Of a stretch of 64,000 bases of DNA, positions 54,828 to 64,000 are shown in pieces. Every line of letters starts with the position of its first letter. The stretch's first letter is position 1. This stretch comes from Alphaproteobacteria bacterium. Lineage in GTDB: Bacteria; Pseudomonadota; Alphaproteobacteria; Paracaedibacterales; VGCI01. Made by a program: the position numbers and the translations under genes. The stretch is taken from positions 239,496 through 303,495 of the forward strand of contig VGEY01000001.1 in the NCBI GenBank assembly GCA_016869075.1, read 5' to 3'. Below the pieces are notes generated by a model. It saw nothing but the letters and a program-made list of their open reading frames with translations. It had not been told where the DNA came from and did no database searches.

Positions 54828-55595
54828 AAAACGCTGAAATGCGCCTTTAATATCTCACCCATCTAAATGGATGACGTTTTAAATATTCGTTTTATTCTTA
54901 GCATGATTGATATACAAATTTTGCACCAAAGAGGGGCTTGTTATACAATAAATGAATTGCAGATAATATAATTTATTTTAACAGATACAAATTTAATAAA
55001 AATATATGATTTTGAGTTGTTTTTTAATAAAGATGATGATTATATAGCTTTGCGGATATTACTTTTATACATTTGCAGCCTAACAAAATTAGACTGCATA
55101 AATAAAAATAAGAAAAAAAGTAAATCCGCTTTAAAGAATAAAAATGTAATGAAGAAAATAAAAAAATAAAGGGTATGTTTTTAGCAGAAAAGAAATAAGT
55201 GTAGTTAAACGTGCTAACTACACTTATATCACATAACAAATAACGGTTTACCCATATTTTTTCATAAGAAAAAACCTAAGAAACCCAGTTGTTAACTGCC
55301 TATATCCTCCGCAGATTCCAGGATCTAAAAACGTGCATCACCTGGACTCTGCCCTAAGAATATTAAGGTCAGAAACATGAACAGTTTAACTGATAGCAAG
55401 TTTTGCGCCCGTTTGCATATGCGCCAATTTGTCGCACATTTAAGTCTTGCTTTTCCCGAATTTTTTTCTTTTGGCTACTCCAAAGACTGCACGAAAAGAA
55501 TTTCCACATCTTTCGATCTGCCGCTTGCAAGTTTTCGCCAAAAATATATTCTTGGCGGCTTGCATGTGCGCGCGACATAAAGAAAGGGGAGCGCC
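54828..55595. other. Intergenic region before the RegB-like gene
   Basis: About 770 bases. 54900-55200 is very AT-rich with only weak frames. A perfect 13-base dyad lies at 55195-55227. From 55380 the base composition rises, and frames are open on both strands without homology that I recognise; the missing N-terminal part of RegB cannot be found there. Confidence 0.4.
55195..55227. repeat. Perfect 13-base inverted repeat with 7-base loop
   Basis: ATAAGTGTAGTTA and TAACTACACTTAT around AACGTGC. It has T-rich sequence behind it only on the minus strand. It may be a terminator for a lost minus-strand gene or a structured site. Confidence 0.5.
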
Positions 55596-56543
55596 TTGCA
55601 ACTCTCCTTCTTTTCCGCCTGGCTGGTTTCCTGCCTATGTCCGTGGAAAGAGAAAGAGATCCCAGAATACTTGCTATTGCCGACTGTCCCTCTCCTTGAA
55701 ATCGCCATAGCTCTTGTTATTTTTATTCTTTTGCTGGCCATTTATATCTGGATGATGTCTCAAAAAATAACCAACCTAAACAATGCATTGACTGCCAACC
55801 AGCTTGCCCTAGCAAAGGAACAAAAAATTTCTACTATGGGCGCATTATCTGCAGCTGCGGCTCATGAATTAGGTTCTCCTCTTAATACAATTTCTCTCGT
55901 TATTAAGGAAATGTTATCCGCTCTTCCCTCTGAAAGTGCCTTACAAGAAGATGTCCAGTTAGTGGCCACACAGACAGATCGATGCCGTGATATTCTCCTT
56001 GAATTATCACGCAATATTCGCCAAGAAGAGGACCTTCCGCGCCAAAGCCTACCTCTATCGAGTCTTATAGAACAAGCCGCGCAGACCCATAAACTCCCTC
56101 ATATTACGTTGGCTATACAAAAAGAAACTCCAGATCCTGAGCCCACATTTATGGTTACTGCCGATTTAATGCACGGGCTTGGAAATATTCTCCAAAATGC
56201 CTTCCAATTTGCGACCTCAACCGTCCGCATTACTCTTAAATGGACATTAGAAGAAGTAGAAGCAGTCATTCAAGATGACGGCCGCGGCTATCCTCCTGAT
56301 CTCCTCCCGCGCCTCGGAGAACCACAACCTTCAGGACGCAAGAGCCCTACCGATGAAAAGGGCCGAAAAGGTGGACATATGGGTCTTGGACTTTTCATTG
56401 CAAAGACTTTATTGTCGCAGCGACAAGGTGAAGTACATTTTTCAAATGACGGTGGGGCCCGCTGTTTGATAAAGTGGCCTAGATCCATAGAAATTGTGGA
56501 TTCAGAAGTTAAGAATAAGGCTAGCATTAGCAACCGTAGATAA
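55596..56543 (+). CDS. regB: RegB/PrrB-type sensor histidine kinase lacking most of its membrane domain
   Basis: 315 residues from TTG 55596 (AAGGGGAG upstream). LSAAAAHELGSPLNTISLVI is the H-box with the RegB-like H-E-L-G-x-P-L, and the ATPase domain has GLGNILQNAFQFA (N-box), VIQDDGRGYPPDLL (G1) and GGHMGLGLFIAKTLL (G2). RegB normally has six membrane helices and a quinone/redox-sensing region ahead of the H-box, about 200 residues; here only one hydrophobic segment (IAIALVIFILLLAIYIWMM) remains. So the sensor part is lost or the start of a longer gene is broken. RegA follows 66 bases later. Confidence 0.85.
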   Translation: MQLSFFSAWLVSCLCPWKEKEIPEYLLLPTVPLLEIAIALVIFILLLAIYIWMMSQKITNLNNALTANQLALAKEQKISTMGALSAAAAHELGSPLNTISLVIKEMLSALPSESALQEDVQLVATQTDRCRDILLELSRNIRQEEDLPRQSLPLSSLIEQAAQTHKLPHITLAIQKETPDPEPTFMVTADLMHGLGNILQNAFQFATSTVRITLKWTLEEVEAVIQDDGRGYPPDLLPRLGEPQPSGRKSPTDEKGRKGGHMGLGLFIAKTLLSQRQGEVHFSNDGGARCLIKWPRSIEIVDSEVKNKASISNRR

Positions 56544-56609
56544 GTTATTTAAGTAAAGGACCTTGATTTATGTAAAGACATGAGATTGTAACAATAAGGA
56601 GCTCAAGCC

Positions 56610-57158
56610 ATGACTCAAACAAATCCTCCCCTCGACAAATCGCTTCTCATCATCGACGATGACGCCCCTTTACGGGAACGCCTTGCCAAAACAATGGCAA
56701 AACGTGGGTTCACCGTATCAACAGCAGACAGCATTGCCCAAGCACGCGCTTCCATTCGGTGGAATGTTCCAAATTATGCCATTGTTGATTTGAAACTGAA
56801 TGATGGTTCAGGCTTGGAAATTGTTGATGAAATTCACGCTGCCAATACAAAAGCGCGCGTTATTGTTCTCACGGGTTATGGAAATATTGCAACAGCAGTG
56901 ACAGCCATTAAACACGGAGCCACAGATTATCTTCCAAAACCTGCAGACGCAGATGCTATAGAGAGGACACTTATGAATCTTAACCCAGATGTTCCCCCTC
57001 CTCCGTCGAACCCTATGTCACCTGACAGAGTTAAATGGGAACATATTCAACGTGTTTTTTCGGAATGTAATAATAATGTTTCTGAGACAGCGCGTCAGCT
57101 AAAAATGCATCGACGCACGCTCCAACGTATTTTGGCAAAGCACGCACCGCGGAATTAA
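56610..57158 (+). CDS. regA: RegA/ActR/PrrA-type response regulator
   Basis: A 182-residue regulator of typical length, AAGGAG before the ATG. The receiver has LIIDDDAPLRERL, the phospho-acceptor Asp in AIVDLKLNDGSG, and VLTGYGNIATAV; a Pro linker leads to a Fis-type HTH (WEHIQRVFSECNNNVSETAR, LKMHRRTLQRILAKHAP). RegA controls respiratory and redox genes in Alphaproteobacteria. Paired with the upstream kinase. Confidence 0.94.
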   Translation: MTQTNPPLDKSLLIIDDDAPLRERLAKTMAKRGFTVSTADSIAQARASIRWNVPNYAIVDLKLNDGSGLEIVDEIHAANTKARVIVLTGYGNIATAVTAIKHGATDYLPKPADADAIERTLMNLNPDVPPPPSNPMSPDRVKWEHIQRVFSECNNNVSETARQLKMHRRTLQRILAKHAPRN

Positions 57159-57190
57159 ATTTTTGAATGGGTGGTCTTTAAGAGACTCAC

Positions 57191-60100
57191 TTAATCTTTT
57201 TTAACTTTTCCATCCGAAAGCTTTCGTTCACCTTTGGCTTCGTCTTTCTTCTCTTCTCTCTTTTCTTTTTTCCTCATTTCATACTCAAGCGAATGTTGTG
57301 TAAACAATCTACCCATTTCCATCTGATCAATTTTATCATAATCTGTCAAAGCAGATGGCATAAGTGTTTCTAATTTTAACTCCCTTGCCACTTCTTTCAA
57401 AAAGGTAATATCCCGGAACTCGGGCGCACTATTTTGATATGTTGTTCCCCAGCTTTTATAAGCTCTCGCCGTTTTGCGCGCTCCACTCCTCATTGCTAAA
57501 TATCCTTCATTGATAGATCTCATTCCAAACCAACTCGAATTAGATCTTAGATAAGTTGCATAATCAGAATGAAACTTTTTGAGAAAACTTTCATAAAAAA
57601 TATCTCGAAGCTCTTCAAGACGATCTCTGGTGAGGGGTTGAGATGACTGGAATGTAAGAAATTGAGAAACAGGCGGCGGGGTTACTCCCCCTGAAACTAC
57701 AGGGAGCGAGTGTGAAAAATCATCAATGCATTCTAAAAATAAATAATATAAGGTAAGATCCATTTTTTCACGCGCCCAGTTCCATCCACCTTGCTTTTGT
57801 TTTTCCATATTCTGGTTACAAAGTCCTATGGCCGTTTTTATGGTATCTAAATCAGTAAGGGGGGCCTTCTCCAGAAGAACTTTATATTCTTCTTCATTAT
57901 CAAATTTTACGAGCATTCCTTCGGAACTTTGTTCAGCTTTGGGTAATGAAGTTCGATCTTCAGGGGATACGTCTGCACTCACAGGTAATCTTTGTCTAAA
58001 TTCTGAACCCTCCTCAGTAACAGGTGATGAACCCAAACTTGGAGCTGCAGATTTTACAGATTGGGTACCAGCAATTAATGCTGTCTTTGCTGTTGCATCT
58101 GTTTCAATTTGACTGGAAGAAGAAGCGCTTTCACCTCTTTGATATTTTTGTTCTTTACCATCCTTTTCGTCTAAAGTTCCACCATTCCCAGCTCCGATCA
58201 AAGAAGAGCCTGGAACTTCTGAGGTCATTCGTAATTTGTCCTTAACCTCAGCAATAAAAGCAGGATCTCGAAAATGAGGAGCGGCGTCTCGGTATGCGCC
58301 CCAATTTGTTACAGCCCTGTATGCTTTACGTACTCCACTCCTTTTCCATAAATACATCTCGGTACTTACCCATTGTCTTAAACCAGAGGCTGATGCTTTC
58401 ATTCCAACTTGTAAAGGTGCAATCGGAGGAAGAGCCGCTCTAAGATACGCCCCATAATCTGTATTGAATTTTTTGAGAAAACTATAGAAAAGAATGTTCC
58501 GAAGTTTATCAAAACGAGCTTTAGGGGGGAGTATATAAAAATCAGCTAAAGACATTGGCATTGTCGATTGAATTACATCAGAAGATGTATGTGAAGGCGC
58601 TTGTTTAGAAAGCTCGTATATACGCTTTATAAAATTTAAATAAACGACTAAGTCTTCTCCTTCTCGCCTCCAATCCCAGCCAGGTTGATTCTCTAAATTA
58701 TTTTTTTCACAAAGTGTTATAGCGTCTTCAATTGTCTCTATTTCTGTGAAAGTGGGTTGATCAATAAAAAGTTCATAACCCTCCGCAGTATAAAATCTTG
58801 TTCTTGTGATGAGTTTAATTTGAGCAATTTGGTCTGGACTAGCGAGATCAAAAACTGATGCCCTTAACATGGGTTTAGAAGGAGGCCCCATTGGTTTTCT
58901 CAACTTTTCAAAATCTCCGACATAATCATCCTGAATTCTTATTTCTCGTGTAGCGGAGGATGCATTCACTGGCTGTAATGGCAACGAAGTTCCCTCTCCC
59001 TTGACTTGCTCTGATGTTATGGCATCAAAATTTAAGTCAGAATCATTACCAGTAGACTTGCCAAGAAGACGGCGAATATTCGTTATAAGAGCTCCAAGTT
59101 CACCAATTTTACCCTGTACAGATGGAGCACACACTTTATAAAGGGGACATTTCTCAAATGCTTCATTTGTTATCATGTAGCGCAACGCTATATCTTTCAA
59201 ACCCCCAACCCATGTATTCCAAATGTACTGATTTTTTCCATGGATTTCACCCTGAAGAGTTTTTTGATAGGACATTCTCAATTCATTACGTGCTTTTTGA
59301 GCACCATATTCTCCTTTATTAGCTTCAACATAGGCTTCTCTCAAAGAAGCATTAGCTGGATCTGTTAGTTGTTTAGCGAGCTTCAATCTTAATTTATAAA
59401 ACTCGTCCTGAATAAAAAAGAGGGCTTTAAGAAGAGTTTCATAATCTTTAAGTCTATTGAGTTCATCTTGCCAATTTAAATCTGTATTTTTAGCAAGACG
59501 TCCATTAAGCGCAATTTGCCTAGCTAAAGACCTAAAATCCATTCGGATGGCCTCAAAGAAATCAAAAACTCTGTCTATAGTGAAGGCAGGTGTTTCCAAA
59601 TAGGCGACGAGTGAACCATCTTCCTCATTCATTTCCTCCTGGGCTTCTTTTACTTTTTCCTGAGCTTCCTTTAAACGCTCTAAATAAGGACCAGGATCTG
59701 CAGCGCCAATTTCCCTGGCATATGCGGATCCTATTCCATTAACAACAGTTTCAACCGATCTTGTTAACAAACCAGGATTCCTCATTTTTAATGTATCAAT
59801 GCGAAAGGAATTGAGAAGGTTTCCATAGAGTGCATTCTGTGCTTTTTGTTCAATTTGAAACCACAACCACGGATTTTTTGTGCTCCACGGAGCTTTAGCT
59901 CCCGTGCGCTCTTTATAGGCAAAAACTGCATACCCATCTTTAACTTGGTGTAGTACATCATATACAAGCCGAAGATTTAAAAAACGGTCCACCCAAAATT
60001 CAAGTTCTAGGTGATATTGAGGAAGATATTTATCCATACCTTCTTGAATTCTTATTTTATCATCTTCTTTTATAACGCCTTTCTTTAAAACTTCACGACG

Positions 60101-60631
60101 TATGCCATATCCAACTAATCGATCAAATCCTTTGTTCGACATTTGATAGCTATAACGCAAAGCAAGATACGGATTTTGTCCCTTTAGTTTGTCAATAAAC
60201 TTACTCCTTTCAGGAGGAAAGCTCCCAAACAAATCCGTTTTCTTTTTAGAAAAAAAGCCAATGACTGCAGCAACATCCTCACCTACAGCTCGGTAAACTC
60301 TGTCAATTTGTTCATAAGAACTCCTTATCATTCCCAGAACCATTGATTGATAGCCATCAACTGTGCTCTGTATATATTTTGTCAAAAGACCTTCAGCAAC
60401 TTCTTCTTCTTTTATCCACTCTCGCATCGTTATTCCATGAGGCATAACTTCTTCTTGATATCCAGGAATTCTTGCTAAGGCACGATCTTGAACTTCAAAT
60501 AACTCTTTTCGAAGCTCTGGCTCTGAGATATGCATGGGATACATGACGCTTGGATGTTCGCCAACTTCGCCAGCTCCAGTTAGAGCACTTCGTGTAAGTT
60601 CTAATAAAATATGCGCTGCCTTGCCTGACAT
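57191..60631 (-). CDS. Large hypothetical protein with an internal duplication
   Basis: A 1146-residue protein without a signal peptide or obvious membrane segment. Residues about 620-797 and about 912-1090 are two copies of one domain: both have a TIxxAIxLC start, a W-x-W-x-R-E segment, FYxSFLKKFxxDYxxYLR, an RSGxRKxxRA segment and a F-R-D-x-x-F motif. The N-terminal 600 residues are mostly helical with a coiled-coil stretch (LERLKEAQEKVKEAQEEMNE). The C-terminus is highly charged (KKEKREEKKDEAKGERK). I recognise no family. It starts 12 bases after the membrane-protein gene at 60644, so they form an operon. An effector or structural role is possible. Confidence 0.6.
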   Translation of the reverse strand: MSGKAAHILLELTRSALTGAGEVGEHPSVMYPMHISEPELRKELFEVQDRALARIPGYQEEVMPHGITMREWIKEEEVAEGLLTKYIQSTVDGYQSMVLGMIRSSYEQIDRVYRAVGEDVAAVIGFFSKKKTDLFGSFPPERSKFIDKLKGQNPYLALRYSYQMSNKGFDRLVGYGIRREVLKKGVIKEDDKIRIQEGMDKYLPQYHLELEFWVDRFLNLRLVYDVLHQVKDGYAVFAYKERTGAKAPWSTKNPWLWFQIEQKAQNALYGNLLNSFRIDTLKMRNPGLLTRSVETVVNGIGSAYAREIGAADPGPYLERLKEAQEKVKEAQEEMNEEDGSLVAYLETPAFTIDRVFDFFEAIRMDFRSLARQIALNGRLAKNTDLNWQDELNRLKDYETLLKALFFIQDEFYKLRLKLAKQLTDPANASLREAYVEANKGEYGAQKARNELRMSYQKTLQGEIHGKNQYIWNTWVGGLKDIALRYMITNEAFEKCPLYKVCAPSVQGKIGELGALITNIRRLLGKSTGNDSDLNFDAITSEQVKGEGTSLPLQPVNASSATREIRIQDDYVGDFEKLRKPMGPPSKPMLRASVFDLASPDQIAQIKLITRTRFYTAEGYELFIDQPTFTEIETIEDAITLCEKNNLENQPGWDWRREGEDLVVYLNFIKRIYELSKQAPSHTSSDVIQSTMPMSLADFYILPPKARFDKLRNILFYSFLKKFNTDYGAYLRAALPPIAPLQVGMKASASGLRQWVSTEMYLWKRSGVRKAYRAVTNWGAYRDAAPHFRDPAFIAEVKDKLRMTSEVPGSSLIGAGNGGTLDEKDGKEQKYQRGESASSSSQIETDATAKTALIAGTQSVKSAAPSLGSSPVTEEGSEFRQRLPVSADVSPEDRTSLPKAEQSSEGMLVKFDNEEEYKVLLEKAPLTDLDTIKTAIGLCNQNMEKQKQGGWNWAREKMDLTLYYLFLECIDDFSHSLPVVSGGVTPPPVSQFLTFQSSQPLTRDRLEELRDIFYESFLKKFHSDYATYLRSNSSWFGMRSINEGYLAMRSGARKTARAYKSWGTTYQNSAPEFRDITFLKEVARELKLETLMPSALTDYDKIDQMEMGRLFTQHSLEYEMRKKEKREEKKDEAKGERKLSDGKVKKD

Positions 60632-60643
60632 ATGGCCATACCT

Positions 60644-61354
60644 TTAACTTGTCTTCTTTGATTTAATTTGGTCTGTTATATCCGATACCACTGTACTTAT
60701 CTGCCCAACAGCCCACCCACCTGACAGTGCCATAGAGAATGTAACAAAAGCCGTTAATAATCCTTTTTGAATGGCATAAGGAATTGCAGCATACCACGAA
60801 AGGGAAGATGAAGTCGTATAAACAACTAGCATTTCAGAAATTCCATAGTAAATGGTGATGCCGTACATCATCCATCTAATTTTATCAGTTGCAATAAAAT
60901 CTTTAAGAACGTATGGCCTCTTTTGAACAACTTCAGCCACGTGATCGTTAAATTTACCCATGTCTGCCTTAAGCATTTTGTTATCTTTTTCTAACGCTTC
61001 AATTTTAGCTATTAAATCTTTTTCCGTTACCAGTTTTAAAGAATCTGTTGGTATGTCCTTTGAAGAACTCCTCTTTAAAAGGAACGCTCCAGATTTAGCT
61101 TCTCCTTTCTCTGATCCTAAAAGCTTTTCTAATTCTGCGAATCTTCTCACAAGAGCTTCATATTCTTCACGAGAAACCGGTGCTTCTGCTTTTAAATCTT
61201 TTTCTAATGTTAAATGAGTTACTGAGCCGGATTTTCCAAGATCTTTAGGTGCATCTTCCTTTTTTTCCTGCTTCTCGGCTCCCCAAGTAACTCCCACACT
61301 TCCTACTAAAATAAGCACCCAGATAAAAGAGATTAAGGTTTTAAATTTTTTCAT
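60644..61354 (-). CDS. Hypothetical membrane protein with coiled coil
   Basis: A 236-residue protein, AAGGAA before the ATG. Signal or first membrane segment LISFIWVLILVGSVGVTWG; a charged coiled-coil middle (EEYEALVRRFAELEKLLGSE; IAKIEALEKDNKMLKADM); and two C-terminal membrane segments (WMMYGITIYYGISEMLVVY; GLLTAFVTFSMALSGGWAVG). Family unknown. It is the first gene of an operon with the 1146-residue protein and could anchor or export it. Confidence 0.6.
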   Translation of the reverse strand: MKKFKTLISFIWVLILVGSVGVTWGAEKQEKKEDAPKDLGKSGSVTHLTLEKDLKAEAPVSREEYEALVRRFAELEKLLGSEKGEAKSGAFLLKRSSSKDIPTDSLKLVTEKDLIAKIEALEKDNKMLKADMGKFNDHVAEVVQKRPYVLKDFIATDKIRWMMYGITIYYGISEMLVVYTTSSSLSWYAAIPYAIQKGLLTAFVTFSMALSGGWAVGQISTVVSDITDQIKSKKTS

Positions 61355-61407
61355 TTTGTTTCCTTCCCTGATTCATTCAATTTTAATCTAAAAATATAAA
61401 TAAAAAG

Positions 61408-63234
61408 TTAATTAAGACACACACCATGATCGCGCGCAAAGTTTAATAAACTTTGACGCACGTTGGCTTGCGCAAAACCACAAACGTTTGTCATATAATC
61501 TGAAATTTGTTGGTACGTCAGGCTGCGGATCATTTTTTTGACATGCGGTATAGCTGCTGCTGACATGGAAAGGGTTTTGAATCCAAGCCCAATTAATGCT
61601 AACGCTTCCAAAGGCCGCCCGGCCATTTCGCCACATAAACTTAACGGCACATGGGCGACTTGGCATTGCTCTTGAATTGATTTTAAGAGGCGCAAAAAGG
61701 TGAGTGAGAGCGCATCATATCGATCAGATAGGCGAGGATATTCTCTATCAATGGCATAAAAAAATTGAAATAGATCATTACTTCCAACAGACAAAAAATT
61801 AACATAGGAAAAAAGCTGCGGCAATTGCCATGTCAGAGAAGGCACTTCAATCATTGCTCCCAATCGAACTTGTGTGGGAACCATATTTCCTTTTTCCCGT
61901 TCGCGCTCTATTTCTCCTTCAACCAATTCCCTTGTTGCTTTGACTTCACTCACTTCAGCAACCATAGGCAACATAATGGTCAACTCTCTACCAGCGCATG
62001 CCCGTATGAGTGCGCGAAGCTGATAGCGCAACAAAATGGGTCGATCAAAAACCACACGCGAGGACCGCCTATCCACAATCGGCATTTCAGATTTTAAACG
62101 CTCCAGGTAGGGGAGAACTTTATCTCCTCCCACATCAAGCGTTCTAAAAACGATGGGATATTTACCCGCACGATTTAAAATCTCTTTATATAAATGCGTT
62201 TGTTCTGCCACGTTGGGTAATTTGGGCCGCATCATGAAAGGTATTTCTGTACGATAAAGACCCACACCTTCTGCACCAGCAGATTCAATATGGTCAACAT
62301 CTTCCACTAAGCCTGCATTCAAGAGTAATGTTATATGAACACCATCGAGCGTTTCAGCTAATTCAAAAGAAGGAGTCGCCGACTGATCAAGCGGTCGTCC
62401 TTTTCTTTCTACAAGCTTATCATCCAACTGTTCAACCAATTCGGTGGCAGGACTTACGTAAACCCGCCCCTCATTGCCATCCACCAGAAGTGAATCCCCT
62501 GGTGTAATTTCCGACATAATATTTTTTAATCCACCTACGACCGGAATATCTAAAGAACGAGCAACGATTGCCACATGAGAGGTATGAGACTGCTCAACTA
62601 AAATGAGCCCTTTTAAACTGTTTCGATCATACTCGAGAAGTTCCGCTGGACCAATACGATCGGCCACTATTATAATAGGTTCACTGGCTTTTCTATTCTG
62701 CTGCGGTTGTGTTTCAGATGTTATGAGATGGCGCTTGAGACGATTTGAGATATCTTCAAAATCACTCATACGTTCTTGCCAATGCGGTTGAGATTCCTTA
62801 CTAGCCAGCTTAGGGCGAATGGTATTTAAAGTTTGATCGACAGCTTCTAAAGCATCGCATCCACTTTTAATTTTATCTCTTAATTTATTTTTCCAACCAG
62901 GATCCTTAGCGAGCAATAAATAAATTTCTAAAATTTCAGCAGAATCATTTTTATTTTTGTTAGATGCAATCTTTGTTTGAAGACGAGAAGACTCAGATGT
63001 TTTATTGTTAGTAACGAGATTTTGAATTTCGTAATTGAGATGCTCGAGGGCCTGATCGAGTCTATTTAATTCTTCTTCAACTCGATCTGAATTTATTTTT
63101 TTATCTGAGGGAGAAAGAGCCATTTCAGTTGATTGATGCAAAACAGCTTGACCTAATGCCACGCCCATATTAAGGCTAATGCCATCAAATTGGCGAGAAA
63201 TTGTCCTCCAACTTTCAGTGTTTTCTCTCATCAT
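61408..63234 (-). CDS. ptsP: PEP-protein phosphotransferase (EI/PtsP-like) without GAF domain
   Basis: A 608-residue enzyme I homologue. The phosphohistidine is in VEQSHTSHVAIVARSLDIPV; the PEP-binding barrel has GVGLYRTEIPFM, FRTLDVGGDKVLPYL, MLPMVAEVSE, LGAMIEVPSL, SVGSNDLFQFFYAIDRE and LCGEMAGRP. The nitrogen-PTS enzyme PtsP has an N-terminal GAF domain; here that part is replaced by about 60 short helical residues. It would start the PTS phosphorelay through an HPr protein; ptsN was not found beside hpf. It starts 20 bases after the nitronate monooxygenase gene, a likely operon. Confidence 0.9.
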   Translation of the reverse strand: MMRENTESWRTISRQFDGISLNMGVALGQAVLHQSTEMALSPSDKKINSDRVEEELNRLDQALEHLNYEIQNLVTNNKTSESSRLQTKIASNKNKNDSAEILEIYLLLAKDPGWKNKLRDKIKSGCDALEAVDQTLNTIRPKLASKESQPHWQERMSDFEDISNRLKRHLITSETQPQQNRKASEPIIIVADRIGPAELLEYDRNSLKGLILVEQSHTSHVAIVARSLDIPVVGGLKNIMSEITPGDSLLVDGNEGRVYVSPATELVEQLDDKLVERKGRPLDQSATPSFELAETLDGVHITLLLNAGLVEDVDHIESAGAEGVGLYRTEIPFMMRPKLPNVAEQTHLYKEILNRAGKYPIVFRTLDVGGDKVLPYLERLKSEMPIVDRRSSRVVFDRPILLRYQLRALIRACAGRELTIMLPMVAEVSEVKATRELVEGEIEREREKGNMVPTQVRLGAMIEVPSLTWQLPQLFSYVNFLSVGSNDLFQFFYAIDREYPRLSDRYDALSLTFLRLLKSIQEQCQVAHVPLSLCGEMAGRPLEALALIGLGFKTLSMSAAAIPHVKKMIRSLTYQQISDYMTNVCGFAQANVRQSLLNFARDHGVCLN

Positions 63235-63254
63235 TTAAATATCTACCCATAGTA

Positions 63255-64000
63255 CTATGTTCCATAGGCCACCTGTACTTGCCCATCGGTTTTATGAGCA
63301 ATAAAATTATTTGCTTGAGCAATGAGTTCTTGAAAAATTTGGCTGGTTGTTTGTTCTTGTGTAATCATGCCCACACTTTGACCGGCCATTAAAGATCCAT
63401 TTTCAATATCACCGTCAATAACAGCTCTTCGTAAAGATCCAGCCCAAAAATGTTCTATTTCCAATTGGGCCTGCTTTAAATCTAATTCACCCTTATCAAC
63501 CTTTTCTATCATTTCTCTCTGCTTTTCAAAAAAATGCTGTGTTGCAGTGTTGGTCAGTGCACGCACAGGAATAACAGGAAAGCGAGGATCAAGTTGAACA
63601 GATGCAACTGCATCCCGTGCGTTTGCTTTTATAAAGGCTTTTTTAAAATCAGGATGGGCACGTGATTCTGTGGCGCACACAAAACGTGTACCCAATTGAA
63701 CACCTGAAGCGCCCATTTCGAGATAGGAAACAATTGCCTCACCACGGCCAATCCCTCCCGCAACGAAAACAGGAACTTCTCGAATCTCCGGAAGAACTTC
63801 TTGAGCTAATACGCTTGTAGATACAGGGCCTATATGGCCGCCTGCTTCATTTCCTTCGATAACCAAAGCATCCACATTCATTTTCACTAATTTTTTTCCA
63901 AGCCCTAAGGTAGGCGTAAAGCAGATAACCTTCCCGCCATATTCTTTAATCATTGGAATGGCTGACATGGGTGGTAGCCCACCTGCAAGAACAACGTGAC
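63255..64000 (-). CDS. Nitronate monooxygenase (NPD family), 5' end outside the window
   Basis: The frame is open past 63968 to the window edge, reading HVVLAGGLPPMSAIPMIKEY, so an N-terminal part is missing. The FMN-binding features are seen: ALVIEGNEAGGHIGPVST (Gly-rich, with the catalytic His of the family), PVFVAGGIGRGEAIV and GASGVQLGTRFVCATES. These enzymes oxidise alkyl nitronates; in many bacteria the real role is unclear, and some relatives are enoyl-ACP reductases (FabK). The C-terminal 90 residues are helical. Upstream gene of ptsP. Confidence 0.9.
   Translation of the reverse strand, partial: HVVLAGGLPPMSAIPMIKEYGGKVICFTPTLGLGKKLVKMNVDALVIEGNEAGGHIGPVSTSVLAQEVLPEIREVPVFVAGGIGRGEAIVSYLEMGASGVQLGTRFVCATESRAHPDFKKAFIKANARDAVASVQLDPRFPVIPVRALTNTATQHFFEKQREMIEKVDKGELDLKQAQLEIEHFWAGSLRRAVIDGDIENGSLMAGQSVGMITQEQTTSQIFQELIAQANNFIAHKTDGQVQVAYGT

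Noticed and set aside
55024..55239. 71-codon minus-strand frame in AT-rich DNA
   Set aside because: Phe/Tyr/Leu-rich product of A/T bias, no ribosome-binding site.
55377..55741. Several overlapping frames on both strands upstream of the RegB-like gene
   Set aside because: They shadow each other in GC-richer DNA, none has a family motif, and none supplies the missing RegB membrane helices.

Overview
The window is AT-rich bacterial chromosome. Its conserved genes point to an Alphaproteobacterium: a RegB/RegA-type two-component pair, an EipB (DUF1849) envelope protein beside a ribbon-helix-helix gene, pepA overlapping holC, a ribonuclease D-like gene running into kdsD-lptC-lptA-lptB-hpf with no rpoN, and a RodZ-like HTH/membrane protein. 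Around this core sits an unusual density of genes with Sec signal peptides and no recognisable bacterial function. Several carry eukaryote-directed domains: DOT1-like methyltransferase, OTU-like cysteine protease, F-box and LRR-like folds. This combination suggests a host-associated lineage such as the protist-dwelling Holosporales. The placement is an inference from gene content, not a sequence comparison.

Layout. 1-2400: a truncated class III aminotransferase, a sugar-isomerase TIM barrel and an NAD-dependent epimerase, probably one biosynthetic cluster. 2600-9200: accessory island with a tRNA-Thr 3' fragment, two HEPN-like genes around a frameshifted mini-gene, a 900-base palindrome-rich gene desert, two exported orphans and a tyrosine integrase. 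9200-12600: exported YbaK-like protein, two UmuD-like S24 peptidases (one without its catalytic lysine), a YedK/SRAP gene and a small lipoprotein. 12700-25000: exported proteins, including two convergent copies of an 'LRR-like + cytidine-deaminase-like' gene pair, a coiled-coil protein and several exported methyltransferase-like proteins. 25000-29500: two divergent MFS transporters, a ribbon-helix-helix gene and eipB. 29600-35400: pepA-holC, an exported DOT1-like methyltransferase, a 42-residue tandem-repeat protein and an exported F-box protein. 35600-44000: housekeeping block (hisS, prfA, tRNA-Leu, RNase D-like gene, kdsD, lptCAB, hpf). 44000-57200: pirin, DUF1937, methylmalonyl-CoA mutase, rodZ-like gene, RTX protein, YcbK-like peptidase, aldo/keto reductase, SCO protein and the RegB/RegA pair. 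57200-64000: a 1146-residue orphan with an internal duplication, its membrane partner, ptsP and a truncated nitronate monooxygenase.

How the parts fit. The lptC/A/B and kdsD products serve lipopolysaccharide synthesis and transport; hisS, prfA and hpf serve translation; RegB/RegA and the SCO protein suit redox control of respiration. The most interesting part is 15143-20413. There, two independent loci each pair an LRR-like exported protein with an exported protein carrying an H-x-E ... C-x-x-C deaminase signature, and one of the two also ends in an OTU-like protease domain. All functions are assigned by reading translated sequence and motifs; no database search was run.
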